This document shows positions 35,870-42,170 of a stretch of DNA of 64,000 nt, piece by piece (positions within the stretch are counted from its first letter, which is position 1; each line of letters begins with the position of its first letter). A program made the position numbers and the translations under genes. This DNA is from Lentisphaeraceae bacterium (GTDB lineage: Bacteria; Verrucomicrobiota; Lentisphaeria; Lentisphaerales; Lentisphaeraceae): NCBI GenBank assembly GCA_021232515.1, contig JAJPOQ010000108.1, forward strand, positions 40,240 to 104,239. The letters run 5' to 3'. A model generated the notes under the pieces. That model saw nothing but the letters and a program-made list of their open reading frames with translations, made no database searches and was not told the DNA's origin.

Positions 35870-36619
35870 ATGAGCAATTTTGTCAATAGGACTCAAGGGC
35901 ATTTTACTATTATTGAAAATGCATTTCTGAATGATCCTCTCATTTACTTTAAGGAAAAAGGACTATACGCATTTTTGGCCAGTAAGCCACCAGGTTGGAG
36001 GTTTAGTGCGATGCGAATTTCCAAACAGACAAAAGAAGGGAGGAAGGCTGTTTTAAATTCGTTAAATACTTTGGAGCGATATGGCTTGCTTACCCGAAAA
36101 AAACTGCAAAGTGGTCAGCTTCAATACATACTTCATTTGCCTAGTGAAAGGATGAAAGATTTCCCAGAGTCCCAAAAGGGGACTGTGGCACAGTGCACAA
36201 AAGGAACAGTGCAGAAAGCGGACTCTATTAGTAATACTAATTCTTTAGAAAGACTCAGTAATGAGAGGGAGAACTCTCCCTCAGAAGAATTGGGTCAGTT
36301 TTATTTTCGAGCAGTCGATATAGAAACTAACTTCCCTAAATCTATTAACAGTAATGACCAGTTGATTTCTTGGGCTCGGTTCCTTATGAGAAATAACATT
36401 TGTAATGATGATATTTTTAATGCCGTTTGCGACAGGCTCGTAGGTTGCTCTGTTACTCCGAATTCTTTTAAAAAGGAATATGATAAACTGGTAAAGAAAA
36501 CACAAATAAGTTCTGCGCCAGTCGTACATACATGTCATGCAACAAGAGAAGTTACTTCTGAAGAATTAGAGAGTTTAAAAGGATGGGGAATAATTGATTC
36601 TAAAGAGGCGGGCCAATGA
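35870..36619 (+). CDS. Winged-helix replication/regulatory protein of the element
   Basis: The 249-aa protein begins with a winged-helix domain (KEKGLYAFLASKPPGWRFS, then ISKQTKEGRKAVLNSLNTL ... YGLLTRKK). This is the pattern of the 'helix-turn-helix domain' proteins common in integrative elements and phage replication modules. The C-terminal half is helical and resembles DnaD/DnaT-like tails, but weakly. It follows the excisionase-like gene by 2 bp and overlaps the next gene by 4 bp (ATGA). Confidence 0.65.
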   Translation: MSNFVNRTQGHFTIIENAFLNDPLIYFKEKGLYAFLASKPPGWRFSAMRISKQTKEGRKAVLNSLNTLERYGLLTRKKLQSGQLQYILHLPSERMKDFPESQKGTVAQCTKGTVQKADSISNTNSLERLSNERENSPSEELGQFYFRAVDIETNFPKSINSNDQLISWARFLMRNNICNDDIFNAVCDRLVGCSVTPNSFKKEYDKLVKKTQISSAPVVHTCHATREVTSEELESLKGWGIIDSKEAGQ

Positions 36620-37158
36620 AGCAAAAGTCTCTTGACTCAATAAGGAAGACCCTTGAGATAAAAAAGGAAAAGCTTCGTGCTTTACAAGAGGAGATTTCTC
36701 ATAAAGAAAAAACGGAGAAGAAGCTCTTAAGAGAGCAAAGGGATAACTTCCGATATGTACTTGGAGGCCTTTTGCAGAGTGGCAAAATTCAGATAAAATA
36801 TCCAGTCATTTATAAAGACCTATACATTGAGGCATCTCCCAAAGATAAGCTTAAGTTTATTAAACTGGGGTTGATAGATGAAAATGAGCATAAAGTTTTA
36901 ATTGAAAATAAACAGGACTGTCGAAAAAGCGTTAATGAAATTGACGTGACTGAATTATCAGAGCTTTCGGAGGATGATTTAAAGTGTCTTAAAAAGATAA
37001 GAGAGTCGTTTAAAACGATTGGAGCTAGCTCTAGTCGTAAGAAGCAAATTTATGGCAGGCAGGGTGAACTCAATGTGTATCTAGGGGATAATTATCCTAT
37101 TACGATTAGTGATATCCTTGGCGCTTATCTTCGAGACCACGAGGGCTTCTTTTCATGA
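36616..37158 (+). CDS. Probable mobilisation accessory protein (TraD/MobC-like coiled coil)
   Basis: The N-terminal ~45 residues form a basic coiled coil (RKTLEIKKEKLRALQEEISH, then KEKTEKKLLREQRDNFRYVLGGLLQSG) similar in character to the small TraD/MobC-type accessory proteins found beside MobA/MobL relaxases. The C-terminal part is unlike any family I know. It is coupled by ATGA overlaps to both the preceding and following genes. Assignment rests mainly on context. Confidence 0.5.
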   Translation: MKQKSLDSIRKTLEIKKEKLRALQEEISHKEKTEKKLLREQRDNFRYVLGGLLQSGKIQIKYPVIYKDLYIEASPKDKLKFIKLGLIDENEHKVLIENKQDCRKSVNEIDVTELSELSEDDLKCLKKIRESFKTIGASSSRKKQIYGRQGELNVYLGDNYPITISDILGAYLRDHEGFFS

Positions 37159-37325
37159 AAATACAGCTTACATATTCTAATGATTGTAAGCGAAGAAAAG
37201 AGTTACAAGAAGCCCACTTAACCAAACTAAAGTTTGAGTGGTCAAAGGCTCAGCCTTTTGAAACCGGCAAATGGAGATCTCCCTTTGCAAACCCCATGGG
37301 TGTTTCATGGCTACTTTTCACCTAA
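37155..37325 (+). CDS. Small coupled ORF upstream of mobA, 56 aa
   Basis: The ATG at 37155 overlaps the preceding stop as ATGA, and the 56-codon frame runs into the first codons of mobA in another frame. The product is basic with Trp-rich patches (KLKFEWSKAQPF and TGKWRSPFANP). Coupling and composition suggest a genuine small mobilisation gene. It contains the possible oriT hairpin, so it may instead be incidental. Confidence 0.4.
   Translation: MKIQLTYSNDCKRRKELQEAHLTKLKFEWSKAQPFETGKWRSPFANPMGVSWLLFT
37214..37241. other. Inverted repeat upstream of mobA, oriT candidate
   Basis: CAAACT/AGTTTG around AA (37223-37236) is extended by outer CCACT/AGTGG arms with an unpaired TAAC bulge. A hairpin directly upstream of a MobA-type relaxase gene is the typical oriT location. 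No nic consensus can be confirmed by eye. Confidence 0.4.
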
Positions 37326-39004
37326 CAGTTAAAGCACACTCTCGTTCCGCTAACGCTAACTCAATTGCCTTATCTTCGTATAGGTCTGGTGAAAAGTTAC
37401 GCTGTGAAACTGATGGAAAGCTTCGAGTATGTCGGCAAGGTCACAAATCAGAAGTTTTACATACTGCGTTGTTAAATAGTCGAAATCTTTCCAGAGAAGA
37501 GCTATGGAATAAAGTCGAAAAAACTGAGACGAGAAAGAATTCAGTTATAGCCAGAGAAATAGAGGTGGCACTACCTTATGAAGTTTCTCAGAAAGCGAGG
37601 AATGACTTGGCTGTTAGCTTTGCCGGGGAAATTTCGAAGCGATACAATTGTGCTGTCGATTTAGCAGTTCATGCTCCAGATAATACTGGAGATGATAGAA
37701 ACTTCCATGCTCATATTTTATTCACTCCAAGATCTTGGCAAGAAGACTCAAATGACTTTTCTAAAAAGAAATATAGAGACTTAAATATCGGTCAGGGGAA
37801 TGTAGAAGTTAGATACTGGCGAGAATTATGGGCTGAAAAAGTAAATAAGGTTTATGCAGATGAAGGGATTTCTGAAAAAGTCGAAGCGTCGTCATGTAAA
37901 TCAAGAAAAACCATTAAGAAATATCAAAGACTGAGTTACAAAAAGTTTGTACTTCTAAGAAGGGAAGGGAAGCAGTCTGAGTACATAAAACAATCACATA
38001 CATATCTAGAACTCGATAGAGATAAGTTGACAGTAAAAGAATTAATAGGGGAAGTGGAAGCTTTACAGAAAATAATTGATGATAAGGAGAATCAGCATGT
38101 TCGGAGTCAAGGAAGAAGAAGTAAAGAAGATGTTAGAGACGTTGGAAACCAACCTGAAGGAAAAAATAGAAGAAAACAACAAGAGTGTTTTGGAGAAAGT
38201 GAAAGTTCAATTAGTAGCTTCGGAGACACAGCAAAAGGAGAGGGCGAAAGAAGTAAGCTTGATCAAGGAGTCAGTTTTAGCGCAGGAAATGAATATGAGT
38301 TCCTGGGGGGACGATACTGGGGACAAGTTAGGGCAAATGCTGAAGATCGCTTTCGAAATGGAAAGAACGAAACTTCAAGTGAATATGAAAACCTATGCTC
38401 AGGTAAATCGAGAAAATTTAAAGAAGTCGACAATCGCATTCGAAGCTGTACAGAAAAACTTCGAAGAAATCTGGACTGTGATAGAAGGCCACGAAAAAGT
38501 ATTGACGTTCATACAGGAAATTTTAAAGACTCCGGAAACGAATTTAGACGGAGAGTTATCGAAAGAAAAACTATCTCTAGACGGATTGTCGAAATTAGTA
38601 AAAGAGTTAACGGTCTCAGTAGCATTGTTAAAAGAATCAACAGTTTCTATCAACGATCGTTTGGATCAGCTAGCAGGGATGGAGGCATCTCAGCAAATTG
38701 GGGAAATTCTAAATCACAAAGAATTAAAAACCTCCTAATTAAAGCTGCAAAACCAATTCTAGAAATAATTTGCCGAGTTAAACCACTACTTAGGAAGGAG
38801 TCGGTTGATATTCAATTTAAAGAGTTGCCGCCTATTAAAAAAGATCCCTCAATTAACTTCGAATTACCAGATCAATCGAGGTTTTTTCCTCCTAGTAATC
38901 TTTTGAAAGAGAAAATTGAGAGAGACCAGAAAGACCGTGAGATTAAGCAACGTTTTAACACAATGAAAAAAGAAATAGTGCATTCAAAAGGAGTGTCACG
39001 TTAA
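37307..39004 (+). CDS. mobA: MobA/MobL (MobQ-type) relaxase
   Basis: It nicks oriT and pilots DNA during mobilisation. The N-terminal relaxase domain starts at the ATG at 37307 (MATFHLTVKAHSRSANANSI). It has the catalytic Tyr25 in LSSYRSGEKL and the metal-binding His triad His122 with His134/His136 in RNFHAHILF. The product is 565 aa. From about residue 260 the sequence becomes Ser/Arg/Gly/Asn-rich and poorly structured, exactly where a second gene is read in another frame. It overlaps the small ORF upstream and the next gene by one base (TAATG). Confidence 0.9.
   Translation: MATFHLTVKAHSRSANANSIALSSYRSGEKLRCETDGKLRVCRQGHKSEVLHTALLNSRNLSREELWNKVEKTETRKNSVIAREIEVALPYEVSQKARNDLAVSFAGEISKRYNCAVDLAVHAPDNTGDDRNFHAHILFTPRSWQEDSNDFSKKKYRDLNIGQGNVEVRYWRELWAEKVNKVYADEGISEKVEASSCKSRKTIKKYQRLSYKKFVLLRREGKQSEYIKQSHTYLELDRDKLTVKELIGEVEALQKIIDDKENQHVRSQGRRSKEDVRDVGNQPEGKNRRKQQECFGESESSISSFGDTAKGEGERSKLDQGVSFSAGNEYEFLGGRYWGQVRANAEDRFRNGKNETSSEYENLCSGKSRKFKEVDNRIRSCTEKLRRNLDCDRRPRKSIDVHTGNFKDSGNEFRRRVIERKTISRRIVEISKRVNGLSSIVKRINSFYQRSFGSASRDGGISANWGNSKSQRIKNLLIKAAKPILEIICRVKPLLRKESVDIQFKELPPIKKDPSINFELPDQSRFFPPSNLLKEKIERDQKDREIKQRFNTMKKEIVHSKGVSR
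38097..38738 (+). CDS. Coiled-coil protein nested within mobA in the +1 frame, 213 aa
   Basis: The ATG at 38097 is preceded eight bases upstream by a full AAGGAG ribosome-binding site. The 213-codon frame lies wholly inside mobA. The product is a regular acidic/basic coiled coil (VKKMLETLETNLKEKIEENN, SIAL-type heptads such as LVKELTVSVALLKESTVSIN), whereas the overlapped MobA region is low-complexity. Nested mobilisation genes are established in ColE1 (mbeB, mbeD in mbeA) and RSF1010 (mobB in mobA). The protein may assist relaxosome assembly, by analogy only. Confidence 0.75.
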   Translation: MFGVKEEEVKKMLETLETNLKEKIEENNKSVLEKVKVQLVASETQQKERAKEVSLIKESVLAQEMNMSSWGDDTGDKLGQMLKIAFEMERTKLQVNMKTYAQVNRENLKKSTIAFEAVQKNFEEIWTVIEGHEKVLTFIQEILKTPETNLDGELSKEKLSLDGLSKLVKELTVSVALLKESTVSINDRLDQLAGMEASQQIGEILNHKELKTS

Positions 39005-39642
39005 TGGATCAAGAAGTGAATTATGTTTTTGCACTGGAGATACAAGGTTATCAGTGTTTGTCGGATTATGCCCCTAGGCTGATGGAGGTGTTTGATACCA
39101 AAGTTTTTAGATTCCATAGCAACCTAAACTTATATTTCTGTTATTCTACTAAGTCTTTTGTTGATGCAGAGTTTTATTTTATGAAAAATATATTGGAGGT
39201 CATATTTATTGATGATGTGAAACACATTTTATGTGAAGTGATGTGTGAAGAAGTAACTATCTCGCTCTATGATTCATGTGGGCATGATTTTTATGATCAT
39301 TTTATAGAAAACTATGACTACGAACTAAAAGAAATTGTTTTACCAAATTATATCCCAAATATGCAGTGGAAAGATATGGTAGAAGTCTACCCAGATTATG
39401 AGAATTACCTTTTTTGGAATAAAAACAAAGAAAAGCACCAAGGCATTTTAGAATTTACAGTAGATTTTTTATCTTGGGGTAAAACTGGAAAAGCTAAAGG
39501 CATCCATCTATTTCTAGATGTTGGGGGAGATAAAGTGTGGGTTTATATACAGTGGTGGAGTAAATTTTATAAAAAGTACTGGGAGCTCGATAAAGTTTAT
39601 ACAGGGAGCTTTCTCAAATCTCACTTTGAATTGACTAATTAA
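39004..39642 (+). CDS. Hypothetical protein, 212 aa
   Basis: I do not recognise a family. The protein is soluble and rich in Tyr, Trp and Phe with many acidic residues (for example DSCGHDFYDHFIENYDYELK). No signal peptide is present. It starts one base inside the mobA stop (TAATG), so it is coupled to the mobilisation operon and is its last gene. Confidence 0.55.
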   Translation: MDQEVNYVFALEIQGYQCLSDYAPRLMEVFDTKVFRFHSNLNLYFCYSTKSFVDAEFYFMKNILEVIFIDDVKHILCEVMCEEVTISLYDSCGHDFYDHFIENYDYELKEIVLPNYIPNMQWKDMVEVYPDYENYLFWNKNKEKHQGILEFTVDFLSWGKTGKAKGIHLFLDVGGDKVWVYIQWWSKFYKKYWELDKVYTGSFLKSHFELTN

Positions 39643-39660
39643 TAAATTTCAAAACTTAAA

Positions 39661-39738
39661 CGCTAACGCCTTCCACCAAGTTCAGATTCGGCATAAAGCC
39701 GCCATGCTATTTATTCCGATTCAACTTGACCTCGTTGT
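39661..39738 (-). repeat. Imperfect palindrome resembling an integron attC site
   Basis: Read on the minus strand, CAACG is followed by the arm CAAGTTGAATCGG, a ~24-base loop, the matching arm CCGAATCTGAACTTGG with extra unpaired bases, and GGCGTTAG. This layout (GTTAG end, bulged arms, about 78 bp) recalls attC. However, the outer boxes match the GTTRRRY/RYYYAAC consensus only in part. It lies 3' of the minus-strand TIR-like gene, where a cassette attC would be. The region 39643-39844 otherwise holds only a 39773-39791 palindrome. Confidence 0.35.
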
Positions 39739-39844
39739 TTTTGCTTGCGCAATGCTTCGCCAGTAGGCAGACATTCCAAATATATTGGAATAGATCATCA
39801 AGCAGTTATTTAAGGTCGAAAAATATATAAAAATTTAGATAAGG

Positions 39845-40471
39845 TTATTTATTAGAACCATCACCAATTAAGAATTTTAATTTTTCCCATGTCCACTTAT
39901 GTATTATATCACTAGCTTTTGCGGTTGTAGGTTTAGTGCAATTTTTACTTGAACGACCCTTTATTAAAAAATAAGGAATACTCTCTTCCTGAGCAATCTT
40001 AACTTCTTCAGCAACACCAATAGCTCTGTGGGTATATTCGCCACAAATTACGATAACTTGATCTACTCGTTTTAGTCGTGAACGAACTTTGGCTTTCCAG
40101 TCTCCTGGAATATGCTCTTTAACTGACCAATCTTCTATCTCAAAAGGAGTGTCGCTTTTTTGGGACTGACCAAGTAGTAGTTTCTTAAGGTCTGAATCAT
40201 AATCATAATCAAAGCTAATAAGAACTTTCGTCTTTGAAAGTATTTCCTTCTTTGTAGATTGACCTATTATTACTCCTATTCCAGCGCCGACTAAAGCTCC
40301 TGGAATACCTGCGACCTTTGCGCCAATAGCCCCTCCAGATATTGCAAGACCAAGTGAATTATTCTCTTTTGGAGCTTGAGCCTGATGCATATGGCAGAAA
40401 CGACTACTTTCTAATGACCTTTTTCTACACCTATCGCCATTTTTAGTCCTTCCATTACATTTGATTTTCAT
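39845..40471 (-). CDS. TIR-like (MTH538/DUF1863) protein with Cys-rich N-terminus and glycine zipper
   Basis: This 208-aa protein has three parts. Residues 5-29 hold a C...C...C..H motif (CNGRTKNGDRCRK ... RFCHMH), a presumed zinc site. Residues 40-70 are a Gly/Ala zipper able to insert in membranes (LGLAISGGAIGAKVAGIPGA, then LVGAGIGVIIG). Residues 82-200 are a TIR-like domain of the ThsB type (VLISFDYDYD, FEIEDWSVKE, GVAEEVKIA with Glu156). It is last in the leftward TIR-caspase-TIR operon, 18 bp after the caspase gene. A signal-making or membrane-acting immune role is inferred. Confidence 0.78.
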   Translation of the reverse strand: MKIKCNGRTKNGDRCRKRSLESSRFCHMHQAQAPKENNSLGLAISGGAIGAKVAGIPGALVGAGIGVIIGQSTKKEILSKTKVLISFDYDYDSDLKKLLLGQSQKSDTPFEIEDWSVKEHIPGDWKAKVRSRLKRVDQVIVICGEYTHRAIGVAEEVKIAQEESIPYFLIKGRSSKNCTKPTTAKASDIIHKWTWEKLKFLIGDGSNK

Positions 40472-40489
40472 TGTTATCCATACTATGAA

Positions 40490-41437
40490 TTATAGTCTTC
40501 TTTCATTCACAAGTCGCCAATATTGATAGCCCAATGCGGTTAACCTACAGGAAGTAGAATTCATTGCAGCATAATACATGAACTCTGCGTCAACTGGAAT
40601 GACTAATCCAACACTTTGATATTTCTGTAAATCTTTGAATATTTTCACATTTTCTGGATCTGCACTATTATCAGTATCTTCGTATGAAGGATCAAGGCTA
40701 TGCTCCGATTCTGCAGTCGGGAAGTATTGTGTGATTTTTCGCAATGTTTCAAATGGGACTTTTGGCTGTATTACTCGTAGTGGAGAAAAGCTTGTTACGT
40801 TAGTTTTGAATATTGGCCTTTGATCCCAAGCTCCCAGAGCTTCATCAACATAGGCATATAGTGACCCAGGAGTGATATTCCCACGAATGTCCGCAGCACC
40901 ACCTTTAAGGGCGTCAATTAGTAGAGATGTGAATACTCCAGCGCCATTTATTTCTAAAGCCGATTCCCTATCTCTACTAGCTGTTAGAACAGACATCCCC
41001 TCAGCAAGTTGAGCTATTGAATTTCCAGATTGGCTTATTGTTCCCATTGCACCAGAATGACAACAATCAAAAATGATAACCTTGTTTCTTGCTTGTGACT
41101 GATTAGCTAATGTCAAAATATCATTCATTGACACACCTTCATCATATCTGCTTGCATCAACAGTAACTAAGTATCCACCAGTACTATTAATAAAACCATG
41201 ACCTGAGAAATAGAGTAAAGCCATTTCGCTATCTCCACTAAAGAGTTGGTCTATTGCTTCTCGTAGCACAGGTCGGGTGATTTCTGTACTAGGGCAGGTG
41301 ATTGTCCGAACTCCAAAATTAGGCGAGCCATCACCATTTGACTCTAAAATTGCGGCTAAAGTATTTGCATCATTGACACAGCCGTTAAGTGGAGAAGAAG
41401 GGTAGTCGTTTATTCCAATGATTAATGCTTTTTTCAT
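40490..41437 (-). CDS. Caspase-like (peptidase C14) protease
   Basis: The ATG at 41437 has GAGAG upstream and gives 315 aa; an upstream ATG at 41467 overlaps the previous gene. The p20-type domain starts MKKALIIGINDYPSSPLNGC. The catalytic His80 is in LYFSGHG and the catalytic Cys126 is in IFDCCHSG. The C-terminal ~120 residues are unlike any family I know and may sense a ligand or activate the protease. It sits between two ThsB-like TIR genes. TIR-controlled caspase-like effectors are known in bacterial immunity (a Thoeris variant), so this is the likely cell-killing effector. Confidence 0.85.
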   Translation of the reverse strand: MKKALIIGINDYPSSPLNGCVNDANTLAAILESNGDGSPNFGVRTITCPSTEITRPVLREAIDQLFSGDSEMALLYFSGHGFINSTGGYLVTVDASRYDEGVSMNDILTLANQSQARNKVIIFDCCHSGAMGTISQSGNSIAQLAEGMSVLTASRDRESALEINGAGVFTSLLIDALKGGAADIRGNITPGSLYAYVDEALGAWDQRPIFKTNVTSFSPLRVIQPKVPFETLRKITQYFPTAESEHSLDPSYEDTDNSADPENVKIFKDLQKYQSVGLVIPVDAEFMYYAAMNSTSCRLTALGYQYWRLVNERRL

Positions 41438-41447
41438 AAATGACTCT

Positions 41448-41858
41448 CTATTTATTTTTTCCTTCACCCATCATTTGGTCTATTGCAGAAGCGATCGTGT
41501 CCCAGTTCCATGAGATCGTTCGATTTCGCTGTAAGCCACTAGGTAGGTTGCTTGTTGAATTTGCACCATCTACGTATACACCAAAAACTGGAACATCTTG
41601 GTCTTTTGCCATTTTAATTTCTTTACTCACTCCTGTAGCACTGGCCATAGTTTTTCCGCTAAGAACAATAAGCATATTGCATTTTCCAATTTTACTTTTT
41701 ATCAAAGCTTCCCATTCTGATTGGGGTAAGGCTGTTTTTGATGACCAGTCTTCAATTGAAAAAGGAGTTTTTGAATTTTTTGATTGCCCGACAAATAGAT
41801 TTTTCTCTGTGACATTGTGATCAAAATCGAAACTAATAAATACTCTTGGATTTGCCAT
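41448..41858 (-). CDS. TIR-like (MTH538/DUF1863, ThsB-type) protein
   Basis: The 136-aa protein is a single TIR-like domain of the family that contains Thoeris ThsB. It has VFISFDFDHN at the N-terminus, FSIEDWSSK in the middle and GVSKEIKMAKDQDVPVFGVY with the presumed catalytic Glu80. ThsB proteins detect phage and make a nucleotide signal from NAD+. It is first in the leftward operon, with a 10-bp gap to the caspase gene. Its domain is clearly paralogous to the C-terminal domain of the third gene (shared GQSKNSKTPF/GQSQKSDTPF), so the operon holds two related TIRs. Confidence 0.85.
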   Translation of the reverse strand: MANPRVFISFDFDHNVTEKNLFVGQSKNSKTPFSIEDWSSKTALPQSEWEALIKSKIGKCNMLIVLSGKTMASATGVSKEIKMAKDQDVPVFGVYVDGANSTSNLPSGLQRNRTISWNWDTIASAIDQMMGEGKNK

Positions 41859-42170
41859 TTTATGCCCATTTATTGATAATTAGTTTTGTTATGTGTTCTT
41901 TTTTGTGCAAATATACCTTATAGATCCTATCTTATAAAAATCAATGATTGAGCTATAACTATCTCAATAGCAAAATACAGGAGTTCTCTTCTGCCATTTA
42001 TATGAATTCCAGAGTACTATGGGTTCGTTTGCCGTCCAAGCAGTATTAAGATTTATTATAATTCTTGTAGAGTCATGTCTCATTTCGTCTTATTTGTAAT
42101 GGTTAGGTGGTGAAATAGTTTAAAAGCAGTTATAAAATATTTATTCATGCTTTAAATAAAGGGAACTCTT
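41859..42170. promoter_or_regulatory. Divergent intergenic region between the TIR/caspase and helicase/methylase operons
   Basis: This 312-bp AT-rich stretch has no credible gene. It must hold the promoters of both operons. The ribosome-binding site AAGGGAAC precedes the helicase ATG. I see no strong palindrome or conserved repeat. Confidence 0.5.

Noticed and set aside
38399..38653. Minus-strand frame inside mobA
   Set aside because: It is antisense to two overlapping plus-strand genes, has no ribosome-binding site and a low-complexity product.
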